DNA of 64,000 bases from Ignelater luminosus (taxonomy: Eukaryota; Arthropoda; Insecta; Coleoptera; Elateridae): assembly GCA_011009095.1 (NCBI GenBank), contig VTPC01003962.1:78089-142088 (forward strand), written 5' to 3'. The position numbers and the translations under genes were made by a program. Position 1 is the stretch's first letter; each line of letters opens with the position of its first letter. Below, piece after piece: positions 37,375 to 50,100 of the stretch. Below the pieces are notes generated by a model. The model was not told the DNA's origin. It saw only the letters and a list, made by a program, of their open reading frames with translations, and ran no database searches.

Positions 37375-37537
37375 CAGTGATGGATTTAGGCTTAGGTCCG
37401 CGAGGCCCGGGCCTAGGGCGACAAAATTTGAGGGACGATAAAAATTCGAAATTCATGGAGTTTCCCGGTGACTGAAAAAATCTGTAAGGCCATATCAAAA
37501 TAGGCCTAGGGCGCAATCAAAACTAAATCCGCTTCTG
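37375..37537. mobile_element. hAT-type MITE (163 bp) with 8-bp target duplication
   Basis: Ends CAGTGATGGATTTAG and CTAAATCCGCTTCTG are inverted repeats of the hAT form CAGnGnnGGATTTAG. The flanking 8-mers GTTGAAGT (37367-37374) and TTTGAAGT (37538-37545) differ at one base, the expected hAT target duplication. The interior is unusually GC-rich (GGCCTAGGGCG occurs near both ends, inverted). No coding capacity beyond a chance frame. Confidence 0.88.
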
Positions 37538-39846
37538 TTTGAAGTAGACCGGTTGCATAGTTATTGTTAGAGTCAAATCGATTCTCTGCAAGACGATTAT
37601 GCCATGAGGATATCTGTAACAAGAGGGACTTTGGTGACCCTCAAACCTACTACGTTACTGCCCCGGGAGGCGTTTGATAAGGAGAATAGTCGGACCGCGA
37701 GTTCAGAAGCAAGCTTTAGCCGCGGCTTGTGCATCCCAAATACAGGGTGATCCGAATTGGAACAGCAAGGGTATTCTGTAATCGAACGAAACCCAGAAAG
37801 CTCGTAGGGGTACTTGGATCACCATAAAGAAAAAGAGACGGAACTGAGAACGGTGTAAAAAATTCATTAGTTACAATGTTCGACATGACGAGATTTTTTA
37901 AAAAATGCACTTATTTCATACTTTTTACATTCACTGTGTATCTAAAACATCACAGGCTTAGAAAACAAAACTTTTTGTGTTTTGAGTATCAAGAAGCTGA
38001 GTAATTATATATTTATAATGAATATATGGTTTATTTTATTTATTGCGCATAAAGTTTTTTATAAACTCTAAACAATAGGCGCTTTTTAACAATGCTTTGG
38101 TCGCATTATCTATTATATCCTACTTAGGTATGTAGTTGAGTTTACTAATAAAGGAAAACTATTGACTGGAATCGGATGTATGAGAAGGTATAGAAAGCTT
38201 CGAAAAATTCATTTACTTGAATACCACATACCTTACAAAATAAATGCAAAAACAATTGTCTTTTCTAGATTTAGTAAGTTTCAGACAGAACAGACAAACT
38301 CATTTTATAAAAAACTAGAATAAATTGTAGCCTATCAAAACCAGGATCAGCGTTATGTATGTCATGAAAAGCAAAAACTTCACAAAGAGAATAATACAAT
38401 ATGAATAAATAATAACACATAACAGATGTACTATTGAAATAGTAAATATGTAAATGTTAACAAGTGAGAAAAGAAAGTGAATAAAATCTCGATACGTCTC
38501 TGATATTATAACAATGTTTGTACAAACGATTGTAGTAATAGTAGTAATGTTACCAAATCAGTTTGATGACCGAATCGTGATACATTTAAAATTATAATTA
38601 TTGTAAACTCACAACTTTCAAATTACTTAATTTTCTTAACTTCGACATAAATTGAAGATAGGTAAATCTTACTTAAATAATGCTCTAATTATTTTAAGTA
38701 ACATTTTAATTATCGGTTTATTTCTTCAGCTTACGCCTAATTTCAGATGTAACTATAGGCTATATTTTATGTCAAGTATAGCTTGCAAAAAACCAACAAA
38801 ATTAGTTAATTATTAATTACGTTTTTAATGTTTAGATATAAATTTGATCAATTTAGAAAAACGTAATATAATCTCTTCTTAAGATTTAATTACATTTAAT
38901 TCTAAAAGGAATTTCGTAATATGCATGCCATCTTATCTAATATTCACACAAAGATTTTTTTAATATGAAATCGAACCTAAAGCTAGTAATTTTCGGTATT
39001 ATCTAACAAGCCTTCAAGCTATAATTACTTCATATAGTACGAAGAGGAAGTAAAGTGGTTTTATGCGAAAGATTTTAAATATTTCAATTTTTGTTTTAGA
39101 AATAAGAGGTTTTCTGCAACTGTTTTGAAAAACGCCAAGCAAAGAAAAAAGCTATTTATACAGGGTGTTACTTATAAGGTAAACCAAGCGAATATCTGGG
39201 TTATTTGAAGAGATACATAAAAGTGATAGAATTAAGTTCAACTACTGAATTCCTTTATCCTATTTATTTGACTTTCAGTTACGCTGAAAATAACATCAAC
39301 TTTTCAATTTTCAACTTTTAAATTATCACTCTCCATTCGCTGTTTATTTTGGTGAATTAGCAATGTTTGTGGTGTATATTGACTACTTCAGTTTCACGTT
39401 GCTTTTCAGTCTGCCAATAGGTGGGCTCTATTCACTTAATAGTAAGTTTGACTATGAAACGTTTACTAACAGAAAAAAGTGTTATATAATATTCTTCAAG
39501 GAAAATTGGTAGTTAATCAGGAAATAGAACGAAAAGAGAAAAAAGGAAAGGTCTTGGTCTCCAAAAATACTCAAGAGAGCAATACCCAAGAAAACGTAGA
39601 CTTTTGACATGTGATGACTATGCAGATTTCTAGGTACTAAAAATCGACCAACAGGCAAGAAAGATATTATTTAAAATAAGCACTTAAATAGGCACTTAAA
39701 ACTCCTATGAAAAAATTGAAATACACTACAGGTGTACCATCTCTAGGCCCTCTTTACGTCTTCTTACGCTGGCTCTAGCTAGGATACGTTGCGTTACAGC
39801 ACTCTTCTTTTTTTAATCCTTCTGGAGTAGAAAAGGTCGTGAATTA
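37538..39846. other. Intergenic, no gene recognised
   Basis: 37560-37735 is more GC-rich than its surroundings (GCCCCGGGAGGCG, GCCGCGG) and may be the tail of a retroelement, but no domain is readable. TACAGGGTGATCC at 37741 and TACAGGGTGTTAC near 39170 resemble transposon ends without partners. The rest is AT-rich. Confidence 0.4.
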
Positions 39847-40032
39847 ACCTTTTCAAAAAACTAATTACAAACACGGATGGGGCTACGCCATTCAACGGGT
39901 CACCTGTGGTGGCAAGAGGTCGGACCTCACCTTCTACTAGTCTTCTTAAAAATGCTTAATGCAAACATGGGTTGATCTTCTTAAGAATCTTTCCCTATTA
40001 CCTTGCTTAAGAAAGCTAAATTACAAACACGG
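39847..40032. repeat. Three imperfect copies of a 30-nt motif
   Basis: Related 30-33-nt blocks stand at 39847-39876, 39941-39970 and 40000-40032, each of the form CTT(N)TTnAAAAANCT then AATTACAAACACGG (the middle copy has AATGCAAACATGG). Spacing is irregular (94 and 59 nt start to start). The surrounding 350 bp is richer in GC than its neighbours. Function unknown. Confidence 0.65.
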
Positions 40033-41264
40033 CTCAAGATAGGGCCTATCACAGGCTACAAGGTTAGGGTTTGCGCTTAATTAATCTTTTTAGGACTGCA
40101 CTATGCTATATAATAGTATTCCGAGTGCATTTAAATCCTTTATTTGTTGTAAATTGTGTTCCTGTGTACAAAATGCTCTATTTGAACAACTGACGCGCAT
40201 TATTATAGATAGTTAATACTAATAAAACAGTCTAACACTAAGAGCACTTACGTACTAATGAGCGATTTATCACGTAGCTGCTATTTTTCACAGTATCAGT
40301 TTAGATAATATTTAACAGGTATGGTAGCAGCGATTTTATTCCAGATTCTAAGCGATTTCTTCTCGAGATGTTTTTGTTAACTCTACATAGATGGCACGAC
40401 GCCAAATTAGTTATAACGTCACTAGATGGATTAAAGTACGCAATTCAGTATTCCAAATGTGTTAGAGAGAAAAATACAATTCTCTACACTAGCTTAGATT
40501 CTTAGTACCACTCTTTCGCATTAAAAACTCCAAGTCTTAGTATGTTGGTAAAGAAACCTGTAATCATATCTCGGGTATCAATCACAGCTATTTAACAGTT
40601 AGTACTTATGACCTGTTACGTGCTGAAAAGTAGCAGTTGATCCATTTCTTTCTACACTTAAGTATCTTCCAATTAAAAGATTGTTAAACAGAAGTTCAAT
40701 ATACTTGTTTTACACTTTTATATTTGGTACATAGCAACTTATAGAATTCCTAAGAAATGTTTATAAATTGTTTCATCTAAGCATTCCCATCAGATTTTGT
40801 CTTTGAGAGCTTACGATAACCTTAAATTGTTTTCTTTTAAAACTGCTAATTTCCAACCTTCTCTCTAGTTGATGACATATTTTGTTTTATAAAATATTGT
40901 AAAAGATATAAATTATCATAAATTGTTAAATTGGTTTGAATATGTTAAAAACCTGTTTGATTTCTAACATTAAAATATTTTATAAGCAAAAGCGTGTGTC
41001 GTCATGCTGTAAACTTATATTCTCAGCATTAAGACGCTTGTGTGGATTAAGTTTAATGTGCAGTTAAATAATAATTTGAATAAGGCATATGCTTTTGCAA
41101 GTGATAAGAAATTAATGTCAGCACAGCATCAGCAGTATCTATTTACTAGCGTAGGTGTAGTTATAGTTCAGTTATAGGATATGACAAAGAGATTGTATAC
41201 CTATCACTCAATTTTAAACTGAATAAATAAGTTCTCAATTTTCAACATTTAGAAAATATAAATA

Positions 41265-42045
41265 AATAACGTGATTAACGGTTAACAATCGAATTAATCG
41301 TTAATCGTGCCTGGAAGTTGACGATTAAATAGACTAGCCTTTAGCTATACTCAACGATGAACTGTTGAATTGATCATTGATCATATGTGGTGATTAACTA
41401 TCGCATCAGCTGTTATTTCTTTGAGGTATTTGATAATAAGTAGTATTTGTTTTTTTTTTGTAATCATCGATTAAATTGTTAATTTAGTGTTTAATCGTTT
41501 CATGCAAATAAATCAACCGTTAGTCACTTTTCACAATTACGTAACGTTCCAGTTAGGCTAAACAGCTTAACTTCACAATCTAAGGAACAACATTCAAAAT
41601 TATATACATAACGTAGTGATTGTATCCTACAGTATGCAGAGTTGGGCGTTAATTGATTTAATAAAATAATAGATTGATGAAGCAAACAATACGATTAAAG
41701 ATCAAAGAAGAATAACTGTAATTAACAGTAACTGGAATAACACAGCTGATTGACAAATTAATTAATTGTTAGTTGTGTCTAGCAGTAGTTTTTAGTTATA
41801 CCTGAGGTTTAACTATTGAATTGATTCTCATATGCGGCGATTACATTGACAGTATATTTCTCTTGCAATATAGGTTACAATATGTCGTAATCGTTAATCA
41901 ATGATTTAATCGTTAATCGTTTCATGCAAATAATTTAATTTTTCACAATCATCTGATTTAACTAAAAATTGTAGGTGACGATTAACATTTTAAATCGTAA
42001 ATCGTAAATCGTAATTGTTAATCAGTAAGTTGATTGCAATGCATT
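41265..42045. repeat. Diverged tandem duplication rich in TTAATCG
   Basis: Two related blocks about 420-450 bp apart share TTAATCGTTTCATGCAAATA (41491-41510 and 41913-41932). They also share an upstream run: TTAGCTATACTC... at 41341 and TTAGTTATACCTG... at 41792, both continuing to TTGAATTGAT and CATATGYGGYGATTA. TTAATCG/CGATTAA strings recur throughout, ending in three AAATCGT units near 41995-42020. No coding potential. The repeat could be a worn tandem duplication or two copies of a small transposon. Confidence 0.7.
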
Positions 42046-42535
42046 GTTCAACATCGTTAAGATGCGCTTGATAGAATCCAAATACCAATACAAAAACAAT
42101 GCAGAAGTAATATTTAGAAAAAAAATGAAAAATTCAACTATTGCACGTTCAAATAGAAGTGAAATAAATCTTGTTATGTGATACAAGAAAATTAATTACA
42201 TTCGAATGCAGGTTCTAGGAAACTGAACTATGTATTTACTTCAAAAGAATGAAATAGACAGTAAGTTTGGAAATTAAATGTATAAACTCTTCAAAATCAA
42301 TTTTAGTCGCTTTAAAGTTTGTTAATATCTCATACTGTTGTGCCATTCAAAATTCTCGTCTACCACTATGATACAATTATTATTAGAACTATAGCAAAAA
42401 AATCTTTAATGTACTTTAATTAACACCTACGAAATTTGTACCAGTAAAAGAATGAGAAAGAGTGATTGTTACACAAACAGTAATAAAATTATTATTGTTA
42501 AATTATTAACTTACTTTTACAAGAAGAAAAGAGAT
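42046..42535. other. Intergenic sequence up to the assembly gap
   Basis: AT-rich; nothing recognised. The last 47 bases (42489-42535) are repeated after the gap. Confidence 0.6.
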
Positions 42536-42635
42536 NNNNNNNNNNNNNNNNNNNNNNNNNNNNNNNNNNNNNNNNNNNNNNNNNNNNNNNNNNNNNNNNN
42601 NNNNNNNNNNNNNNNNNNNNNNNNNNNNNNNNNNN
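42536..42635. other. Assembly gap (100 N) with duplicated flanks
   Basis: Exactly 100 N, the usual placeholder for a gap of unknown size. The 47 bases before it (42489-42535) are identical to the 47 bases after it (42636-42682). The two contigs therefore probably overlap and should have been joined, giving no missing sequence. Confidence 0.97.
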
Positions 42636-42682
42636 TTATTATTGTTAAATTATTAACTTACTTTTACAAGAAGAAAAGAGAT

Positions 42683-44028
42683 TAAACCTGTAAATCATTG
42701 AGCAGAAATTTTATTTTAATTAGTGGTCGGTTGATGAAAAAAGCATTGCAAAAATTAAACCTCGTTTTGCGACAGAGACGCGCGTAATTGCATAGCTTGT
42801 TAAAAATTGCAAGGAAGCCATTAAGTTCAAGAACATTTATTAAATGATTCAGCTAGGTCACCTTTAAAACAAAATTAAATCATTAGAAGAATAATACAGG
42901 AACTAATTTGAAATCGATGCTTTAATTGCTTATAGCAAATCTACAAGATTGATTTTAGTAAAAGTAAAAAAAGGCCATCCTTAATATCTCGTGACCTTGA
43001 GACTTGCCACGGCATGGTTACTAATATAAAAAATAGTTTAAAGAAAGATATATTAAAATTAGAAACTTTAAGAGGGAATGTTGCCTTGAAAGATCTCATT
43101 AGGTCAAGTTTCGATTAGAAGTAAAAAAGGGTTTAATTAACAGTGATTTAACTGACACATTAAACAGATTATCCTGATATAATCTTATTATAATATCGAG
43201 TGACACACAATTAGGTGTCCAAACTAAAGGTTCATGTTTTAAAAATATTTGTAGGCATTAGCTAACAGAAAGTTTGATTTTGAAACTGATCAATTAGTAA
43301 CTACTATAACTGCTATAACCTAAACTTGTGTAACTACCTGAAAGTATTGAAAATCAAATGTATAGTTAAAGTATCTGTAATGATCTAGCATTGAAATTAC
43401 CAAGTTAATTTGCAAAACACGCAAGCTTTTTTTCTGCTTTGAAGCACTAACAAATATCTAACTAATAATAATTAAATGAGGCGTTGCTGAAAAAGAATTT
43501 AGGTAATGACTAGAATGTATGGATTACAAAACCTGAAATGTTTTTTAAGTAGGTAAAGAAGTTCTTATTAGAATTCAAAAGAAAGTAAAGTCTAGTTAAA
43601 ACTAAAGTGGTATTTATTGCCCTTGAAATTAATCAGTGAAGTCAAAAAAATGGTTCAGCTTTCATGAATGTGTATCGCGTCAAATCGATAATGCATTTTC
43701 ACTCTTCAAGATCCGGTTTCTCTAATGTGGTTAATACAAAAAAAGTGGTAATCATTGCTGCGGTTAATGTAATGAAGTTACGCAATGAAATGCAGTAGCA
43801 CAGTATCGAACGCCTGTAAGGAATAAAATAGTACTTTTACCTTTCATCACGAGGTATGCGTTGTAGGCTACGTGATGGAAGAAGAAAGTAAGAAGCGGGG
43901 CGGCGAAGTATATGTAACTGGACTAACTTTAAACTCATCTTCAAATTCGTTCCATTTTCCCTCTCTCTTGCCAACTAGGTTTTATTAGTTAAGTTTTTTC
44001 TACGTCATATGCTTTCGGGGTAGAAGGA
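42683..44028. other. Intergenic region upstream of the Tweedle gene
   Basis: No gene. 43650-44028 is the likely regulatory region of the Tweedle gene; it is less AT-rich than the surroundings, but I cannot name transcription factor sites with confidence. Confidence 0.5.
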
Positions 44029-44036
44029 TATATAAG
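44029..44036 (+). promoter_or_regulatory. TATA box of the Tweedle gene
   Basis: TATATAAG lies 65 nt before the ATG at 44101, which puts the start of transcription near 44060 and gives a short 5' UTR of about 40 nt. Strong TATA boxes with a tiny first coding exon are typical of insect cuticle protein genes. Confidence 0.7.
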
Positions 44037-44100
44037 CAAACTGATATTAAAATTTGATGTACTTCTTGTTTTACTGTGTAATTGTGAAAATATAACCCAG

Positions 44101-47100
44101 ATGAAGCTTCTACTGGTAGGTACTTTTTGCATTGTTTTTTTATTTAAAAATTTTTTTCTTACAGTTTAGTGACTTGATGTGTGTTTTGTGTATTTATGTA
44201 ACAGTGACAATTAATTGGATTTATATAAAAAACAAAGTGATAACTCCCCGAGAGAATCCATAAAAATATTATTGTGCTGCAAATTTATTATTTTTTTTAT
44301 TGCGTAATTCAGTTTGTTTTTTCATTTTTAATTTTTTTGTACACAAAACTGAAATTCACAAAAAATAATAAAAAAAATCGTGTATTTAGTAATGACCTCT
44401 ATTATATATTATATATTATCATTGTTTTTTAAATTACTAGAAGCCGTTTAAATTGAGATTTAACAAATTACTTAACCAAGTGCATCCAATTGGGGGCAGT
44501 TACGGATTCTTAGATTTTTATTAAATTCTTAGAAGAGATTAAAACAACAATTTATTATTTTTGCTTTTCATTTTGAAATTTCTAAAAATAGCTTTAGATT
44601 TGTATAAAATTCGAAAAAGAACAAGGTGTAGCGTTTTTGCATTTAGAAAAAGCCTCACATTGTTCAGCAAATTTGGCTAATTATTTATATTGATTGGTTT
44701 ATTTGAATTTTAATTGAAATTTATGAGATGAAAGGTTTTAAGACTAATCCGATTTTAATATACGTTTGTTGATAAAATAAAAATTAAGAAAAATACCATT
44801 TTCATTTTTATGACCAATATATTCATTTATTATTATGAAGAAATTATTATATAAAAAAAAGTCTTTGAGTTATATTAAAAGTTTTTTTCTTTACATGTGA
44901 ACAATTCAGGCATAAGGCAACACTATAATTGGCTGATATAAAAGGAAATTTATCCCATGGGTCAAGCCCGCCTATATCTTTCTATAACTATAAAATTAAA
45001 ATCTTTCTAAAATTACTAAAATATTGAATCTCTTTGGTTTTTTAATATTTTTTAATTAGTAATTATCACAGTGAAAGCCGATGTCTGGAGAAGCTTGGCA
45101 AACTTATTTTTAACTTCACTTTTTTATTTTAGAATAGTAATTTCTATTTAGTTCTTTTTACCAATTACATAACTACCAGACCACTTTTCATCTTGAACTC
45201 TTGAACTCTTGTCTGTTTTTTAATTCTTCCTTCCTCTATGCAGTTGTCTTTATTGATAATTATTTAAAATATATTAATGGGAATATTCTTAACACTTTTG
45301 CAATTTTTCTTTCTGCGCTTCTGTGCATCACAATGAATATTGTTTTGGATCTTCTTTTGTTTATTTATAAATGTCAGTTTTAGAAAAATCACAAGTACAA
45401 ACTGTATTTTAAAATAAACGGGCAAAAATGAAAACTCTTCAAAACGGAAAGTTATTAGTTATCATGGACACTTTCTGAAAAGTAAAATGGCCAAGTAACT
45501 ACTAATCTCTTAAATCTGAATTTGTTCAAAAATACCTATATTGTTGCTGCTTGTTTATCTTCAAAAAAGACATGTACTTTGTGAGCCTGGATTATGGACT
45601 TTCCTGTTAAATTTTTATTGCTTCAAATAACTATTAAGATCAATTTTATTCATAATTTTCAAACTAAAATTAAGGATGATTATGTAATGAGATCTACTAA
45701 GATTCTTTAAATTGTGCTAACAATATTTTCTAATTAAAATCTAAAATGCCCTTCTTTTTATATTACGTTCCTATTAGACAGCTAACCTCAAATTTAATGA
45801 TAAATGAAGCTTTCCTAATGTGGTTGTTTTTTTAGGAACTTTAAACTGAAGTTTTTTCTTCGAAATTTGACTTTTTTTCCAACCTAAACTTTTTTAAAAG
45901 ATTTTAAAGTTGGGACTTTATACCATGAAACTTTCCAAAGACACTTTTCCGGCAATTTTTAATACAATTAGGAAACTTTCTCTGAGACATTTATTACCTT
46001 CCCAGAAAGTTTTTATTTCGAGAATATTCCATTTTAGAACCTTATCTTTTGCCAAAATCCGAAATCTGCTCAATCTAAAATGTTCAATGTCAATATTTTG
46101 TTTTTTCAGTTTATGAGAAACAATTAGAAATAACTGAACTCATTCTCAAATTCTCCTGTACAGCATCTGTTAGCATTGACGTTAGAAAGGTATTTAGAAT
46201 TGTAACAGACTACATATTATGTCGTCCATCAATTGTCGTCTAGAATCTCTCACTTCATCATCATTAGTGGCTTCGTTGTTAGTGTAAAATTGAGCTAAGG
46301 CATACTTGAATGCTCAATTCAATGTCGTATGTTATGAAAAGCAAATACAGAAATAGTTTTAGCCGACACAAATCTTAACACAGTAATTGTACCTTCTTAA
46401 TGTCAACATTTTTGGGTTTCAAAATGTATATCGATATAAGATTCTTTACACGTCCTTGTGAGATTTCATTTTATTTAAATCTAGAAATGTATAAAACCCT
46501 CTAAGCTATTAAACTTGATTACGTCATACAGTTAACACATGGACGTTTCGAAACTCCAGAGCACAACTATAGATAGATATTCTAGGATCAAAAATAATTA
46601 AAAAACAGTTTTTTGAATAGTACAAGAAATTCTGCAACCAAAAACTATTTCTCAGAAAGCCAGTTTGGTTACTTGGTTACTAATAAAAATTATGCCATTC
46701 TTCAGAAAACTGTAGCTTTTTTCCTAATCGTTCAATTAGATTACAGACATTTTGGTTGATGAAAAGTTCTGAAGATTAAAGTACTTCTCCTCCAAAACTC
46801 CTCTTGGAACGAAACAAATTTCTGTAAGTTCTGTAACTATAGAGACCATACATATTATCATTAGTGGGCGTATTTCGCATAGAAACGGTTTTGGAGAAAA
46901 TCTTATCTAGATCTGTTCATGTTCCTAAACTTAGAATACTTGCCCAACATTATGTTGTGGACTTATATAATGCAAAAATCTTTAAAAGATCTAAATCGTT
47001 TTTTTTTCATAAAACAAAATGATCCCAAACTTGGCGACCACCTGATATTGTTATTGTAAAAAATATTCTTTGTTTTATTTTTTGCTTTTAGTTTATGATC

Positions 47101-50100
47101 TAGTGTTTTTTCTTGTAATTGTAGGTATATTACACAATCATTTTTGAATTACATCACTAGAAGATATGCGTTATAGTAAATTAACTAGCCAAAAATTTTT
47201 AGTAAATTGCAACAGCACAAAATTTCGAGTCCACAAGACTGCCTGGTATTATCTCTTCCAGAGTTATTATTATTTCTTTAATTGCAATAATTTTTATGTG
47301 TCTAAATTGAATTATTGAGAGGATGTCAATTTCCTTTTTATTTTTGCATGTTAAAGGTTGCTCTCAATATTCTGTGACCGAAATATTAAATAGTTAGTTA
47401 ACTTTCCGTTTGTATTCTCTTTAGATACTTTGCGTTTTCTTCATAAATGAATGAATTAAGGTTATTTGATTGTTTATTTGTTCGTACTTATTAACTTGAA
47501 ATTTTTAACTGATATTTTCGTATAAATTGTTTTACTTGAAGAAAAAAGTTATCATAGAATTAATGTTGATATGCATAAAATTTCAAAAATAAAAGCGGCT
47601 TAAGACTGATTTAACTTTAGACTCTGATGCTCTGATGGATATTTAATAAGATAGCATTTAAAGAGCAAATTAAGTAATAACTACAGACTATTTAAATATA
47701 AAATCATCAAAACAATTTTTTGTGCATTGAAAAATAGAGATGTGGATAACAAAAAGATACGGAGAACTTAAACTACCTGATGCTTAAAATTATATTACTG
47801 GGTGTTTAAAAAAACATGATACATACATTCCTCGTGTGGCTTTTGTTTGGTCTTCTGTGAGAGACACTGTATATTAAAAAGTTACAGAAAAATAGACAAA
47901 AATGATGTGTAACGTAAAGTGTGTTGATTTGGTCCAAACAACAGTTCTAAATATTCCAAATTTATAAGTTCTACAATTTATTTTAATATTCTGCTTAATC
48001 ACTAAGAAATATATATTGTAATCAAAAAGTTTTGATTTGGATCAAAACGAGAAGTTTATTAGAAGAAGGTTAATCCACTCCCGTTTCTATTCCAAGAGGA
48101 CTAAAGAGGAACCAGCACAGTGTTTAAATTCTTCTAGCAGAAACAAAAAACCACTGTTACCTAACATGCCAAATGCTGCATATCTTGTATTTTCCCATAA
48201 AGACAATACAATTCCGGAAGAGTTTCATTTTTTTATTGATAGCTTGTAACTATGTCCAAAATATAATAACCACTTTTGCGGGAAATGACGTAAGGACACT
48301 TTCGATTAATTGAAGAAGAGAAATTGATTTTGAGTTGTGGGAACTCCTGCTTTCTGTGTAAACCCTCTGACCCTGCACAAACCAGAAATCTTTTACTTAC
48401 TTCTTACTTCTTAATAGATTTCACACGCTGATAACATTCTCAATTCCTAACATCAAGTTATCGAATTTAACATACTTAGCATGTAGAACACATTCTAAAC
48501 TGCAATTTTGAAAATTATACACTACACAATGAAAAGGCGTTTACACTATGTATCATGTTTTTATTCATTTACATATTGCACAAGTTGTCTACATGTTATA
48601 CACTTTGAAGTGCAAGGCAATCTCTCTCTCTCTCTCTCTCTATGAGGAAGATTTATCTTATCCGAACTTACCGTAATTGACGTAATTTATAGAACTTGAA
48701 CTATGTAACACAAATTCCTCCAAATATGGTGAAAGATGAAAGTCTTGTTTTTTATTTCGTTTTTTTAACCATGAATTCTGCTTTTCTAAACTAACACAAT
48801 GCATTGCAACTTTTATGCAGTTTGTTTTTTAAGCGGGCATTGTATTAATAATTAATTCGGGTTATTTAGAATTATCGCCGATTTCTTAAAGAAATTTATT
48901 CAGTCCGCTTCTTTCATTGTGTGGTAACCGCGTTTTAAATGCAAATTTTAAAATCGAGTGCAAGTTTATGTTACAATTCCAGTAATTGCGCGATTGTGTG
49001 AATTTAAATGCTATCAAGTTACACTTTCGTAGTTATTTTCATTGAATTTCTTATAATTTATTACAATTATATTTAGTATGCTGCTGTTGTTTTATGTTTA
49101 TCTAAATATTTAATTCTTTTTTTTAAATAATAGACAATGTTTTCAAATTAAATTAAATTTATTTATTTCCATTTATTATCAAAAATAACACTAATCTATA
49201 CAATCAAAAACTAATAATATTGGGAAAAATCAATAAAAATCAAACTTTCAAAGGAAAGAATATGTTAAAAGAAGTAGTGGTGCATGAAATTATTGTTGTG
49301 TAAATGCCCTTTTTAACAATATTTCTGTCTTCTTATTAAAATGCAGTTCACTTGATCAATTATCAAAGTCAGATAACTTCATTATAAATGTTCATCAGAA
49401 ATATAAGTGCACAAATAATATTATTTTAATATTTCTTCAGTAAAGTTAATTTGACGAAGGGCGGATGGTAAATCAACAATTGACCATTAAATCTGGAGAC
49501 TTTAGAAACCAGCACTTGCAAAAAGTAGTGAGTGAAACATTGAGCATAAAGCATATCCTATTTTAGCTGCTTTTTTACGCTTTGCTCAAATAAACAGTGA
49601 CCACTTATGAATTTTTATATTATTACGGAAAGACAAGAGAAAACATAACTACCAAGCATACAACAATTTAGAAATATGCTTACATCTGAAATTCACTAGT
49701 TAGAAGTTAGAAACAGTTCGTAATTGTATTCCAGTTTTATTGAATATACTCAAAATTGCAGAGATAGTTTTCTACAACATAATTCTTTAACACCGCTGTA
49801 CTTGTAAGTTTAGTTTTATTATATTATAAGATTTAGTTTGGCCTGCAAATCATTTTTCTTTATTTTCAATAACTATAAATTTTTCATCTACCTACTTTTT
49901 ATGGTCACTCACCTATTCATACCCATAGAACTTTTAGTTGCAACCCAATCAATGTCTGCTTACATTGGTATCTGAGACTGTTATTCAGGTGCGGCACAAG
50001 ATTTCCACGAGTTACGAGATTCCTGCGTACTATGGGTCACGAGTATACTATGAGTGACATGAGTCAGTACGTTCGAATTTAAAAACCAAACCATAGTATA

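Noticed and set aside
42452-42685. Open frame running through the N gap
   Set aside because: It exists only because N bases contain no stops, and its two ends are the duplicated contig ends.
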